Source of the DNA: Siderastrea siderea
Lineage: Eukaryota > Cnidaria > Anthozoa > Scleractinia > Rhizangiidae
Length of the DNA stretch: 64,000 bases
Direction of reading: 5' to 3'
Assembly: GCA_964030785.1 (NCBI GenBank)
Contig: OZ034975.1
Location: 38,410,069 to 38,474,068 of the forward strand
A program made the position numbers and the translations under genes. Shown piece after piece: positions 1 through 12,413 of this stretch. A model generated the notes under the pieces. It was given only the letters and a program-made list of their open reading frames with translations, had not been told where the DNA came from and ran no database searches. The first letter of the stretch is position 1; every line of letters begins with the position of its first letter.

Positions 1-3000
1 TGACCAACTGGCAGCTTTTTTGCGGTAGAACCAAATTCGTCAGAGGTCGTCGAAATCTTTTCGATATGTCATTTATTTCTTGTTGTTTCACTGGTTCTAA
101 GTGATGCCGCGTCAGATTCCCATGATCAACATTCTCAGGTACTGGAGCTTGCGCAGTCTCTACAATTTTATTAACAGTGCACAATTGTCAAGAAAGCACA
201 CATCGGCTTCTCATAGATTATTGACATCAGGAAATGACGATAAGAGACCAGTAGAAACATAAAATGTGTTTTCCCTCTTTGATTCGAAAACGTCTATTTT
301 GATGGTTTGGGATGCCTGTGGATTTCCAGAAGGTGCAGCGCGCTTTGGATTAACACTCCCCCTAGTCCCCCTTCGAATTGTTTCTCTGTGTTCCCTTACC
401 GGCTCTTTATTAAGCGATGTAATTTTGTTTCATATTGAGGAATAGCGAGTTAATCTCAGAGCATAATACTGGGATCAAGACTGGTGTGCATCGCGAAAAT
501 AAGCGTGATTTACCTTCTATATTTTGCTGTAAAACTGTAGTTAACCGAGAAAGATCTGAAGTCGTGGTCTCGGCCCGCTGTCGTCGCAGACTGCACTGTC
601 ATTGTCAGTGTCTGATGGCTCTTGATGGGGCACTATCGAGAGACTGGCAAGATTTAGCTGAAGCCCTCCTCTTTCTGTTTTCCTGTTCTCTCCTACCCAT
701 AAGGTATTTAAAAAAAAAAAAAGATTTTGCATCTTCGGGCGTTCATGCGCTCGTAAAAATAGAGAATACTACCCGACGGGCGCGTTAGCAGACGTGTCTG
801 ACAAAAATCGAGAGAGCGATCTCTTGCCAATGGCTCGCTCGTCTAAACACCCGTGTAAAGCGTGCAGCACGTTAATTTCATTATCCATTTAGATAAGCTC
901 GGACATTTTTGCGCTTCTTGTAATGTTCTGAGTGGCCTAGGCTACTAGAGTGCAGCTGGTTTTAGTTTGCCAATGAATACATTATTGCTATTTCCACTGT
1001 TTGGTTTTGTTTAACTATCTTTAGCGACGCAGACAATAATGCGAAACCATTACCTAGACAACATTTAATTGTATTATGATCTTCTGATTAGCATTTTATT
1101 CCCACTAAAGTATTTTTATTGTTCTTTATTAAAATTTCTCTTTTTCACACTTTTTGTAGTATGTATTTTAATGTTCGCGCTTTTTATTCATCACTTGTCA
1201 AAGATTGCAGGCTGGCAATCGAAAGCTCAAACTTTTAAATTTTTAACTAGAGAACGCTCAAAATCTTATTATGTCTTACACTGGTTACTCGTCCATTTTT
1301 AAACATATCTTTGTTATATTTTAAAGATTTACTAGTATCCTTCAGTTTAACCGACTGTACTCCTTAGCTTGGACATTGAGTATCAAAATGTGGACCTTTG
1401 GACCCTGTGGGGGGTGAGAACGTACCCCGTGCACCCCCTCTGGTTACGGGCCTGGGACATTACTCCATTTATATTTGCTGAAAATACGGTGTTTGAAGTT
1501 AGCCTGCAATTGAAGTAAGCTCTTTTCTATAATCGTACTTGCCTAGGGATTCTGCCGCATTGGAATAAAGGACACTCAGAGGTCTTGAAAAGGTGAAATC
1601 TCACAATACTCCATAAAATTGCGACAAATTAAATTCCTTTGTGGTAAGTAGCTTTTAAATACAATGTTTTATGGAGTATTGTTGGAATGGTCGCTAACAG
1701 TAGTACTTAAGAACAAAACGGTGAAATATATCGAACATTTCACATCTTAATAACACATTTCAATCGAAATTATAGTTAAAAGAGAGCTTGTTTTTAAATT
1801 TTAGGGCAATTTGCTTTGGAGTAATGTCGCAGTTGATTGTTTGTAGCGCTCAAAATAGCCCTCGTGTGATTGACAGGTCACGCGAAAGAAATATGTAAAC
1901 ACTAAACAAGCAACTCGCAAAGAGATACTTTCTTGGGCTGCCAATTTCTACGAAGTAATCCGGTTTCTTCTCTCTTAACTGAAACTCTCCTTAAAAATCT
2001 GATCAGCCGATGATGTTGATATTTCGCATTTTTCAGCAATTTAGGAATACTGAGTTCTGGTTGTCGTCGCAAAAAAAACGCTGATGCTCTTTTTGCGGGA
2101 GGTAATTTTTCCAATGAACACCACTCAGTTGTTTTTTGTGGTCGCGAAACCAATTCCCCACTAAGTAATTAAGTAGGTATCTTGAATCATACAAACGTGA
2201 AAGAAACAAGGTCATTAAAATTCTCGAACGATCTGAACCCACTTTAGGTGCACAGCTCTCGGCACGTGTATATCTCCTTCCAGTGAATACATGTTTCGTT
2301 AAGGAAAAATCCACCCTTTTCTTTAATAACTCAGGCGAGATGGCATTATTCCTTCACTGATATTATCACGTTCGTATAACAATTAAGCTTGACTAAAAAG
2401 CTCTTAAAGGTTTTGTAAGGTTACTTTTCTAAGTCAACTAAGAACATTTGTGAAGTAAAGTCTGTTACTCGTGACACTATGTTGGAAGGGAAGTTTTCGC
2501 CTAACACTTACTGCTGTGCACAAACCACAGTGACAAACAGATTATGTTGACAGTAAACATTTTCGTTTTCGAGAAAAGAAAGACAGCCGTTGAATCTACA
2601 CGGCTATTTTAAATACAATTCCCAGCAGATATTTTGTTTGGGAATGTCACACACGTCTCTTGTCACGCTATCAAACACCTAACCATCATACATTTCTTGC
2701 ATTTCGCAAAATCTATGTTTGCTGATCCAGATTCCAGCTGTAGGAAGAACATTAATAATACGTTTGCCACACGTGAGATGAACACTGTATCGTGTATACT
2801 TCGGATGATATAATAAGGAAAAGACGTTCGGTCATTTACATACAACCTTAGCCAATTTTTTTGGGAAGGTTGTCACATTTTACCATGCTTTTGTTTCCCT
2901 CCCCTCCCCCCTTTTCAATGTTGGATTTCAATGGACTTTTCCTCTGCAGTATTGTCTGGCAAACATTCAACATTGAAACGGGGGGTGGGGGGACCGGCGA

Positions 3001-3978
3001 ATAGAGACAAAACTAAGTTATGACGGCATATTTAGACAAGATGAATAAAATCTTACTAAAATTCTGTTCATGGTCAAACCTTCCCAACAACTGGTGACGA
3101 AAGTTGTAGATTTCAAATGGGCGAATTGAATCAAAAGGCCAAACTTTACGATAGACTTTTCATAACCAAAAAAATTCATTATCACGCGTGTAATTCACTC
3201 CAGGTGTTTCGCATTTGTTTTCACCTTATAAATGGCGTATGTTGCTCCGTATAATGTTCAAAACCCTCCAGAAAATTTTTGCGTGAAACAATCGGTCGCA
3301 CAACCATTTTTTACAGGGTGCCCTAAAACCTCCAAATATAAGCGCCATGGAGGCATTAGAATGACCCACATGTACGTGTGTTCGTGTCTCCTGGAAAACC
3401 ACGGTCAAAATTTAAGAATTCTGCTGTCCCCACCACAATAGGATATCATTAAACAACAAATCAACCATCCAGTGACCTTGTGTGACCTACTACGAGGAAA
3501 ATTCCGTAATGATATAAGACGGTGGCCTACAGGCCCGTCTTAATAAATAGGTAATTTCAGTGTATCGGGAACAAGAACCAATTTCATATCATATCATACA
3601 TATCAGTGCTTATGGCAGGCCTCTAACAGGCCTTCTTTCTAACAAAGCAAACCAAGTACACCCATTCCTATTTAATTATGCGACACACAGACTGTCCAGG
3701 ATAGGCCGGGGTTCCCAATGGTGTAATGCCTCTCGCTTCTGTGTCTGAGGTCTGGGTCTGTTGCCTGAACACTTGTTGCAGCTTGAAGTTGCGAAACGAT
3801 TCCAACAACTTCACTGAAAATGCTTGTTCTTTGTACAGTGGCACCAGTCTGGCAGCTGATTATTGTCAGTGCTGTTCACATAAAGTGCACTAACAACCTT
3901 TAAGTTTACAGCTAAGCTATTCTTTCTTTAAAACCTTTTAAATGCTACATTACATCACCACTGTAAAAATTTACTTAC
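1..3978. other. Stretch without a recognised gene
   Basis: No open frame here has convincing protein character. Two overlapping minus-strand frames at 1902-2314 are open but show no domain I recognise. An 80-bp hairpin has its arms at 1603-1619 and 1666-1682. A second inverted repeat pairs 2903-2923 with 2968-2988 and is C-rich on one arm and G-rich on the other, like a miniature inverted-repeat element. The missing 3' exons of the Ig gene could lie here or beyond position 1, but I could not identify a transmembrane exon. Confidence 0.5.
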
Positions 3979-4233
3979 AATTTACAACAATTGTACAGGG
4001 TTTGGTATCATTGCTCCTGACGCCGTTGCAAGCCAGGCACGTGTAATTGTCAGATTGACTCTGTGAAATAGCTGCAATGACGTGCGTTTAATTACGTGAT
4101 ACAACTTCGCCTGTGCTTGCTTTGATCCAAGCAATACTGGGCAAAGGGTTACCAGTAGCGTTACAAAAGAGTGTTGCATTACCACCCTCAGTAACTGGAC
4201 TTGAACATCGTTGGATGGTCACACTAGCTTCGT
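3979..4233 (-). pseudogene. Ig C2-type domain exon with an in-frame stop
   Basis: Exon of the large minus-strand Ig-superfamily gene. Read on the minus strand it follows a pyrimidine-rich acceptor ending TTTTAG and ends at a GTAAGT donor. It is 255 nt long and phase 1 at both ends, the usual layout of one-domain Ig exons. The domain shows the B-strand Cys (TLFCNATGNP), the C-strand Trp (IAWIK) and the F-strand motif DNYTCLACNG. A TAA at 4088-4090 falls between the C and F strands in the same frame, so the exon truncates the protein if included. Either this copy is dead or it is normally skipped. A real polymorphism or a sequencing error at one base is the alternative. Confidence 0.75.
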
Positions 4234-4532
4234 CTAAAAGGGAAAAATATGCAGGTAACAAGACAATTAACATGATAACATAAAATTGTTAAAGAGGAGA
4301 TGAACAATTATATATGCAAAACTCAAGGAAAACGTAAAATTAAAAAGCAAAAAGCAAAGGATTCGAACAAAAAGACGTTTCAACACAAGCATAGATTAGG
4401 TGACTGAACGTATTATTGAATACCAATTATTTGGTATTCAATAATTCATGCATAAAGATCACAGTCATGAAAGCGGCTAAAATATACCCTACTGCTATTT
4501 ATTATACACAAAGATTCAATCAGTTTACTCAC

Positions 4533-4785
4533 AACACAGTCATTCTGGCTGTAGCTTCGTCTGATCCAAGACTTTTTTGCGCTTTACATATGTACACTGT
4601 TCCGTTGTCTTCTCTCGTCAGGTTTGTCAGAGTAAGAGTCTCAGATGAGGGGAATACAGTGTTGCTTCCTTGTTTAGTCCAAGTAATGTTGGGTTGGGGA
4701 TTGCCAGTTGCATTACAAAAAAGGGTGACTTCATTACTCTCAACAACTTCTTGAGATAACAGCTTGGTTATTAAGTCAGGGGGGA
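4533..4785 (-). CDS. Ig C2-type domain exon (copy 1 of three)
   Basis: Minus-strand Ig exon bounded by a TTTTGTAG acceptor and a GTGAGT donor. The translation shows a full C2-type domain: VTLFCNATGNP with the B-strand Cys, ITWTKQG with the core Trp, and GTVYICKAQ with the F-strand Cys. It is 253 nt long, while the related reading of the same domain elsewhere needs 255 nt to keep phase 1 at both ends. Two bases are missing just before the donor compared with the copies at 5279 and 8055. Splicing at this donor would therefore shift the frame downstream unless another donor is used. It is the best preserved of the three copies. Confidence 0.75.
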
Positions 4786-5278
4786 CTACAAAAGAGAATC
4801 AAACACACTGGTGAACAAGAATCTATACTAGAATAGAAATAAATGCAAAACCGTTACTTCCAGAACTGATCTTTGATTGGAAAGGCCAAAAGGCATCATG
4901 AACAAAAAGGATCGAAGATCAAACACTTCATGTTTCTGACCCTGAAACAAGTTCACCCTGATAAAACAATTCAGTTCCAGCTCCCGCCCCTCCCCCAGCA
5001 AAAAATAGCCCTATTAGCAGATTGAGAGGATAAAAAATTGTATACGCAAGACTCAAGAAAAACGAAAATAAAAAGCAAATAACAAAGGATTATCTGTCAT
5101 TTTCCAGAACAAACAGATGTTTCAACACAAGCATAGATTAGGCAACTGAAACAATTATCACAGTTGTAACAATCATTTGGTATTCAACAATACCTGCATA
5201 AAGATTACAGACATGAAAGCGACTAAAATATACCCTACTGCTATTTATCATATACAAAATTTCACTCAATTTACTCAC

Positions 5279-5509
5279 ACCACACAGTAATTGTGGCCGT
5301 AGCTTCGTCTGATCCAAGACTATTTTGCACTTTACATATGTACACTGTTCCCTTGTCCTCTCTCGTCAGGTTTGTCAGAGTAAGAGTCTCAGATGAAGGG
5401 AGTACAGTGTTGCTTCCTTGTTTAGTCCAAGTAATGTTGGGTTGGGGATTACCAGTGGCATTACAAAAAAGGGTGACTCCATTGCTCTCAACAACTTCTT
5501 GAGGTAACG
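5279..5509 (-). pseudogene. Ig C2-type domain exon (copy 2), acceptor lost
   Basis: Close copy of the exon at 4533 with the same B-strand Cys, core Trp and F-strand YICKVQ motifs and a GTGAGT donor in phase 1. At its 5' side about 27 bp present in copy 1, covering the TTTTGTAG acceptor and the first codons, is missing: the pyrimidine tract runs straight into the middle of the A strand. No good AG acceptor remains at the expected place, so the exon probably cannot be spliced in as a full domain. The domain frame itself is open. A cryptic AG inside the coding part is the alternative. Confidence 0.65.
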
Positions 5510-5992
5510 AAAAGAGAATCAAACATACTGGTGAACAAGAATCTATACCAGAACAGAAATAAATGCAAAACCGTTACTTCCAGAACTGATCTTTGGTTGG
5601 AAAGGCCAACAAGCATCATGAACAAGAAGGGTCGAAGATCAAACACTTCATGTTTCTGACCATGAAACAAGTTCACCTGGATAAAACAATACAGTTTCAG
5701 CACCCCCGTCTCCCCCCCGCAACACAACCTCCAAAAAAACCATCAATAGCCGCTCTTAGCAGACAGATCAGATAAAAATTATAGGTGCAAAACTCAACAA
5801 AAACATAAAAATAAAAAGGCAGAACACAAAGGATTATCTGTCTTAGTGTCATTTTCCAGAACAAACAGACGTTTCAAAACAGGCATAGATAACGCCAACA
5901 AACAAAGTTATAAAATTTGGTATTCAATAATACATGCATAAAGATCACAGACATGTACGCAACTAAAATATACCTTACTGCTATTTATTATA

Positions 5993-7989
5993 GCGGAGCC
6001 TGCGGGGCAAAGCCCGCCAGCGGAGCTCCACTGCTAAGGAAATATGGTAACCTATCAATCCGAGAAATTTTGGTTGTGACGTAATAGTCACGTGACCATC
6101 CGTCCGTACGTCCGTACATCCGTACGTCCGTCCGTCCGCACACTCTGTGGGAGGGGGAGGGGAGTTCCAAGACAACCCGACGGGGGCAGAGAATGCCATC
6201 TTTTCTTGGCGGGAAATCGCACGGTGCTTTAGGGCAACCGGCATTTTTCTTGGCGGGAAATCGCATGACCATCGTCGCTTTTGAAAAAGAGGTTTCTTTA
6301 AAAGCTTAAGCTTCTTTAGCATTTAACGATTGCTCGAGAGTAATTAAGTTTTATACTTGACAAAAAAACATCTAATATATATAAATGGAAAGAAAAAGTT
6401 CAAAAGAATACTGGTAGAAGGCGAAAAGTTCAAGTTACGAAAGCTGCATTCAAAGGACTTCATCGCTTTGTTTTCTTCACGGCGGAGAGTTTGCCCTGTT
6501 CGGAAACACAACCGAGTAAGTGAAGTTTTTAAAAGGTCTAAGGTACATGATTTCGAGTATTACGATGAAAGAAATTACGTTTTGAAATGTAAATTTGATT
6601 TATGCCATTAGAAATGTGTTATTTACTTTTGACTTTAAAAAAAGAAAACGCGCTCAGATTTGTGACAGATTCTTGAATATTTTGCCATGCTGAGCCGATT
6701 TCACTCGCGTGGACCGACCTACGATTTTGGAAGTGTAACGCGAATTGCATTTAAGTATAAACATAGGGTTTTCCAATAAATGTTTTTCAAAAATGATTTC
6801 TCTGTCCATTATTTTGTGTTTGTTTATTCATAACAGTAGGTCTAAGCACAGCCGCAAGACAACTGCACAAGCTTTGCTTTCAATTTTCACCGCCCGGTCC
6901 ATCTCTTTGCGCAACTGTCGATTTTCTTGTCCTAGAAGTTTTCAATAGTAATAATCTTTTAAGCGAAGCAGTTGTCGGTTTAAAGCTATTTTATCCGAAA
7001 AGCTTCCGAAAACAGTTTTGTGCGTTCCTCAAAGCGCCTAACTTTATATAGGCTTACTTCGCATCCGCAAAACTTATGCCGGCATAATAACAATTTAATT
7101 AAAGCGTGTTTGGCGTTTCTTTGTTTTGAATCTTGATTGTCTCTAGTTAGAGAACGAAATATAACAGTTATTTGAAAAACTATAAGCGAAGCAGTTGTCG
7201 GTTTAAACCTATTATGCCCGAAAAGCTTCCAAAAACAGTTCGGTGCATTTTTGAAAGCGCTCGAATTTCAGGCAATTTGCAGCCGAAAAACTTATGCAAC
7301 AGAGTTAAGAATGCTTGGACGGTGTTTGTTCGTTTGTTTTCAATCTCGATGGTCTCAAGTTAGAGAACGAAATATAAGCGAAGCAGTTTTGAGTTTAAAG
7401 CTATTTTATCCCGTAAGTAATGTGTGTTCCTCAAAGTGCTTGAATTTTTTCGCGGCTGCTAAAACCTACGCGACATTTCTTCGATGGTTTATTACAAGTG
7501 CTTCGAAGCTCCCCAGATCCTTTATTTCGGGTAATCCCAGTAAAATGCCGGTGAAATGTCAGTATAAATTTTTGACCAGACTAATATTTTTATTTAGTGG
7601 CAGTTCATGTTATTTGTTAACATCCGAACGCGATGAAGATAACCCATTTAAACAGTCGAATAATTTTTATTTTGTTTTTGTAAATTAGCGCCGTTTCAAG
7701 TTCATTCAAGCGAGCATGACAGGATATGGAAACATTGCAAACACCAAGCTAGACGGCTCGTGAGTAAAATAATCAAGCTGTGCTCAGCCTCTAGAACGAC
7801 CTTTCGAGCTTGGTTTTACAGAACAGATCCCCAAAATATTGAAGGACAATTCGGAACACTTTCAGGCTTTTTGAGAAACACTTTTCGAAAGCGAACGAGC
7901 CAATAAAAGCCCCGAAATGTATTTCAGACCGAAAAGTTTCAGGACTATTTTTGAGAAACGAACACCAGTTTATTCCTTCGCGGCTCCGC
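5993..7989. mobile_element. 2.0-kb TIR element splitting the third Ig exon unit
   Basis: The ends read GCGGAGCCTGCGGGGC on the left and, reverse-complemented, GCGGAGCCGCGAAGG on the right. Both are flanked by TTATA (5988-5992 and 7990-7994), a likely 5-bp target-site duplication. The inside has CCGT-type short repeats near 6100-6140 and three tandem direct repeats (see separate entry). No transposase frame is recognisable, so it is probably non-autonomous; I cannot assign a superfamily. It interrupts the third copy of the Ig-exon duplication, so it is younger than that duplication. Confidence 0.7.
6955..7570 (+). repeat. Three ~200-bp tandem repeats inside the TIR element
   Basis: Units begin with AAGCGAAGCAGTT at about 6960, 7182 and 7376 and continue with a shared TTTAAAGCTATTTTATCC-like segment and AAAGCGCT-like stretch. 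The copies have diverged by substitutions and small gaps. No coding role is apparent. Confidence 0.65.
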
Positions 7990-8054
7990 TTATAGGCTTG
8001 GCTAAATCTATATATTATCAAGAGAGGATACAAAATGCCACTCAGTTTACTCAC

Positions 8055-8271
8055 ACGACTCAGTAATTGTGGCTGTAGCTTCGTCTGATCCAAGATTATT
8101 TTGCACTTTACATATGTACACTGTTCCATTGTCTTCTCTCGTCAGGTTTGTCAGAGTAAGAGTCTCAGATAAAGGGAATACAGTGTTGCTTCCTTGCAAT
8201 GCAAAACAGGGTGACTGCATTGCTCTCAACAACTGCGTGAGATATTGGTTTAGTGGTTATCTCAGGGGGAA
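8055..8271 (-). pseudogene. Ig C2-type domain exon (copy 3) with 38-nt net deletion
   Basis: Third copy of the same Ig exon, with an intact TTTGTAG acceptor and GTGAGT donor. Relative to copy 1 it has lost a net 38 nt between the B-strand Cys and the SNTVF segment. That removes the NATGNP turn and the core Trp and shifts the frame, so the first and second halves of the domain are open in different frames. The exon is 217 nt instead of 255. The 3' half (LTLTNLTREDNGTVYICKVQ) is still clear. As written it cannot make an Ig fold, and including it would frameshift the transcript. Confidence 0.75.
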
Positions 8272-8289
8272 CTACAAAGGAGATCCAAA

Positions 8290-9440
8290 ACTAGATGTCA
8301 ATAAGAACATTCAGTAGAATCAAATAAATACAAAAGCGTTACTTGCACAACCTATAGAGAAGTTCTCTGTTTCATGTGACATTGTTGAAACAAAGTGTGC
8401 AAACAAATTATTGGGGAAGAATAAGAAATTCACCCTGGAATAAAGGAAACAATTAAAAGCAATTGGATTAACGAAAAACAAAAAGAAACCTGTGTACGCA
8501 CACGTTGATCAGATAAAATCAACAACAACCAACATGATAATTACATCTGCCTAACATACAAAAACAGCAACCCCTTACAGAAAACATACTGCTAGTTATA
8601 TGATCTTGTTTCACAGGCTCCTAACTCAGATTTATGCTGCTTGTAGGATGAAAATTCACAACAATCAATATCAAAAACAGGTTTTGATGGTATTGGTAAC
8701 CTTGTAACTTACGACAGTTCTAGAAAACTGAATTAGCTTTTATTTATATGTTGACAACATAAAATTAATAAAATTAAGTAGTAAAAAAGTTATTTACCTT
8801 AATATGATCACGACGAAAGAAATATTGCAGCCAAGCACCAATAGGAAAAGTGGTACAGGGAAACCTCAATTGACCAGACTTTTTTAGCACCTGGACTTTC
8901 TAACTGAGCATCCTTTACATGTGCTTCACGTTGCTTAGTAAAAAGTGATTAAAAAAACCATCACCAGAAAAAATGAAGTCAGGCATGTAGCTATTTCAGC
9001 TTCCTGTACATGTATATGCATTTCTCTCTGCAAATAACTCCACAGCATGGTTGCTAGCCCAAATGAAATGTTGTTTGATGATGTATTCATTTTGATTAAG
9101 GTAAACAGATTATCCAGACTATTCTTGGGAGCCAAGAGTCTGGATAACCATGGTTCGACTTAAAATATTTTCAAGCTTAAACAACAGTTCATAAACAAAG
9201 GTAAGCAAACCAGAGTTGCGTCAAGCCAGGCCACTCTTCAAGCATAATTCTTGCAAAACGCCAGCTCCAGAAATAAATTACCAGTTTTTACCTCTAAAAA
9301 ATGGAAGTAGGGGCTTAGAATTTAGAATGGGAATTTTACTTTTGTTTACAGTCTGGTTTGCGGCTCTAGCCTTATGTGAATGGCCTCTTTACACCTCCTA
9401 GACATATGCTCGAGACATGACCGAAAAACGACCGAGACAC
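8290..9440. other. Intron-like stretch, nothing recognised
   Basis: AT-rich sequence between an Ig exon and a retroelement fragment. No open frame with domain character, RNA gene or clear repeat boundary was seen. Confidence 0.4.
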
Positions 9441-9790
9441 TGACATACGCCCATCACGCACTCAGACTTCAGCTGTTTCAGAACATGGTCACTATCAGCT
9501 GTTGGACAATGTTGTTGATCGCGACCCACATTGGTACACCCGTAAGGCTAAAGAGGCCATTCACATAAGAATTCACCCTAACAACATCAACAGGGATAAC
9601 GGAATTGAAATTCCAGAAGCGTAAATGCCCACGATCAAACAGCTCAACAGCCGATCGGTACCACAGCGGACCTCTTGAGGGAACGGCGTCAAATCAGAAC
9701 AACGGGGATCGAAATCCTCCAAACATAAGCAATCACAACAAGGATTGAAATGCACCAATCACAAACAGCCACGGTGCTATATGTAGTGAC
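9440..9790 (+). pseudogene. Penelope-like retroelement C-terminal fragment
   Basis: A plus-strand frame starting near 9450 reads HYQLLDNVVDRDPHWYTRKA, followed by a KEAIHIR segment and a PNNINRDNGIEIPEA segment before a stop at about 9622. The HWYTRKAKEAIHIR pattern is the hallmark C-terminal (GIY-YIG side) end of Penelope-like retroelements common in cnidarians and other animals; that is family knowledge. The frame continues past the stop as MPTIKQLN with a further stop, so the copy is decayed. No reverse-transcriptase domain is present upstream, consistent with 5' truncation. Confidence 0.65.
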
Positions 9791-10227
9791 ACATGCCCAG
9801 TCGACACCATCACGGTCGCAATGTCGCGATTAACGTGAGAAAAACGATAAAGCAAATACACCCAATTGAAAAATCGTTGTCGGGTGAAAAGCATAAATCA
9901 TTGACGATGCTACCCAATGGTGCTCTGGGAAGCATGAATTCTTGCCTCTTTTCTTAGTCACGTGCCCATTATAATAACTCAGTATGCCTTAATTTACTCT
10001 TTAAATTATCTTGGAAAGAAAATATTTTGAATATCAAGAAACGAAACAAGTAACAAACTTCCCCGTGCCATCTTCCCAGAGTTCCACTGTGTCGCATTGT
10101 CCATCGATTACACGTTTCACCCAACAAAGTTTTTTCAAAGAGGTGTCTATCATTACAAACCACGATAAATAACCACATTTTTCATGACAAGTAAGAGGTC
10201 ATTAACCTTGATTCAGGCGTACTATTT

Positions 10228-10471
10228 AAACAATAGAGTTCTTCTGTCCATCTTATATGAAGATTGAACATCAAATTTCCGAGGGAACCTGTCACACATA
10301 GAGCCTGAGACAGAAGGACTCTATTGTTTTTATTGTACAACGCTAAATTTTGAGGGAAAATTGCCAAAAGCGGCCACTATGCACTGACAGGCGCCCGCTG
10401 AGGAGAGACACTATCGCATCACGTGATCGATTTCGACCAATGGGAGCACGCAAAAATTTAGCGTTGTACTA
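10228..10471. repeat. Two adjacent short inverted-repeat elements
   Basis: An inverted repeat pairs 10228-10248 with 10309-10331 (AAACAATAGAGTTCTTCTG-like arm). Immediately next to it TTGTACAACGCTAAATTTT at 10333 is inverted at about 10453-10471, giving a hairpin-ended element of about 140 bp. Both look like miniature inverted-repeat transposable elements without coding capacity. Confidence 0.65.
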
Positions 10472-10713
10472 TAAGAGATGTTAGTCTAATGGCTAATTCC
10501 CTGAAGTGTCATAGCCATTCGCATCAAAGCAATGAGCTGTACATTCCATAATCATATTCTTCTTACATTCAGACCTCAAATGTGCAGTAGACTGTGTGGG
10601 TCATTGTGGTGTTAGCTTTTGAACCTATACATGTACATGGCTTCTGAAAATGTGACCATTCTAATGAGAATTACGGCAATAACTAGATTTGAAACAAGTG
10701 TCCACTGCCAGGA

Positions 10714-10782
10714 AAATTATTATTATTATTATTATTATTATTATCATTATCATATAATTTTTTTAAAATTATAATAACAATG

Positions 10783-10818
<36 letters not shown>

Positions 10819-10820
10819 TA
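10714..10820. repeat. (ATT)n microsatellite
   Basis: Two runs of ATT/TTA trinucleotides are separated by a short A/T-rich interruption. Confidence 0.95.
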
Positions 10821-10936
10821 TTACTTTTGTTAGCCCAGGTATGAGCACTCGTACTGATCACATCAACCTGTATCGGCCGGCAATTAGCACCATTTTCTTT
10901 TAACTCATTGTGTACTTTGTTTAATGGAAACTTTAA

Positions 10937-11139
10937 CACTTTCGCTGTGAAAGTGGCTTATGCACATGCGTCTAATCAAAATATTGTACAATTTACAACA
11001 GAATCTGGTTCAAAATCTAGCCTAATTGTAAAGAAATGTTTTTGTAGCAAACTTTAGAGGAATTTGGCACCAAAGCACTCAAAAAAACCACTTTAACGGT
11101 AAAAAATGCATTTTGTTTTTAAAGTTAGCAGTGAAAGGG
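10937..11139. mobile_element. piggyBac-like miniature element
   Basis: TTAA flanks at 10933-10936 and 11140-11143 enclose 203 bp with ends CACTTTCGCTGTGAAA and, reverse-complemented, CCCTTTCACTGCTAAC. TTAA targets with CCCT-type ends fit non-autonomous piggyBac elements. A related partial copy lies inverted at 31259-31420. Confidence 0.6.
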
Positions 11140-11144
11140 TTAAA

Positions 11145-12410
11145 TTTTACAGGTTTAATGCATGGCTTCAATTCACATGAGCTCCTTTGGCTACCAACTA
11201 ATTTGCATATAAGCATAGTGAATTTAAAGGAAGCCAGTAAAAAGAATTTTTTTAAATTCCATCTATGGGTGTGGTTAAACCCATACCTATGTATGTATGT
11301 ATTTGACTGAATTCAGTGGTTTCAAAAATGCTGGTCTGAATCACACCATTATTTATGAGGAAGGGATGAGACTAAAAAAATAAGACCCCGGAATGGGTGA
11401 CTGTGTGTTCAGCTGGTTCTAGCTATTTCCACAGCTTTTAGGTTACATAGTGACTCTTCTTAATTTATTTTATATACTTATTGAGAATTTATTTTAAATA
11501 GCATTGTAATTAATTTTATTCTTGAGAATGAAGTTAATTTTTGGAATTTTTTTTTATTTAGTTAGTTATTTTATTGTCAGTACCTTTTATTTGTTCAACA
11601 TGTCTGTTTTGTTACATTTTTAACATTTTTAAGTCGGGAAATGCATGAAAAAAAGTGACTCCTCAGTTTGTAAGCTGATGGGTGATTTTTTCTAGGAAAA
11701 CGTGTTTGCACCAGGGCAAACGCCATCAAAGATGGTTGTCTACAGACAGAACAAACCTAAAGCCACTCACTCCTCCAGGTTTGTTATTAGGAACGCCGCT
11801 GAATGCTGCAAACTCAAGCAAACTTGAACTTGAGCAAGTTTACTTCATTTGATCAGCTTTTGGTTCTGTAAATAGTTTTGACTACATTTATTTAGTTCTT
11901 TGCAGTGATTGGTTGCAGTTTTTTTTAGTTACATTACACTTTACAGTTGACAGCTTTTTGTTACACCTCACTGTCGACAAAGTCACATAGTGTTTCTGCT
12001 TGTCCGCAACAAAACAACAAAAAATTACTAACGAGACACAATATGTGTCTTACTAAACCTCAATGTGTGTCTTATAAACCTCGTGTCATGAAAGACATAC
12101 CATTTATTTGCTTGCAATTGACTGCTTTGACTGCCGCAATTTTAATTTCATCACAGGCCCTATACATTTTTGGCAATTGGTATACAAGAATTTTGCCTGA
12201 TAAATTTAAAATAATGTATTCATGGCCAGCTGTATAACACATGGACCTCAGATGCTCTCAGCCTGATCATAAATTATGGCTTTTTCCAGACTCAAGGTTG
12301 ACTATCAAAAACTTTTATACATAAAAAAAAAACAATGTGCACCACAATGTTACCTGAAGTAACAATTTTGGTGTTTACTTTGCACGGAAATAATGATCAG
12401 GTAGTGTACT
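11145..12410. other. Intron-like stretch, nothing recognised
   Basis: AT-rich sequence. The frame at 11947-12237 is open but has no recognisable domain and no supporting splice or promoter context. Confidence 0.4.
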
Positions 12411-12413
12411 TAC

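Larger units (their letters stand above)
4275..5990. repeat. Tandem duplication of an Ig exon with its introns
   Basis: About 740 bp is repeated in direct orientation. Intron sequence at 4275-4515 recurs at 5022-5262 and again at 5760-5992. Sequence at 4790-4980 recurs at 5512-5720. Each unit carries one copy of the same Ig exon. The third unit continues at about 8000 after being split by the transposon at 5993-7989. This shows that the Ig domain cluster expanded by local tandem duplication. Confidence 0.8.

Noticed and set aside
435..788. 117-codon open frame on the plus strand
   Set aside because: It starts at TTG, contains a poly-Lys run from a homopolymer, and has no domain or splice context.
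3510..3545. AAGACGG...CCGTCTT hairpin as a possible tRNA or small RNA
   Set aside because: Only one stem forms; no cloverleaf, box A/B or other tRNA features.
4416..4754. Plus-strand 112-codon frame
   Set aside because: It is antisense to the Ig exon at 4533-4785, which has splice sites and domain motifs.
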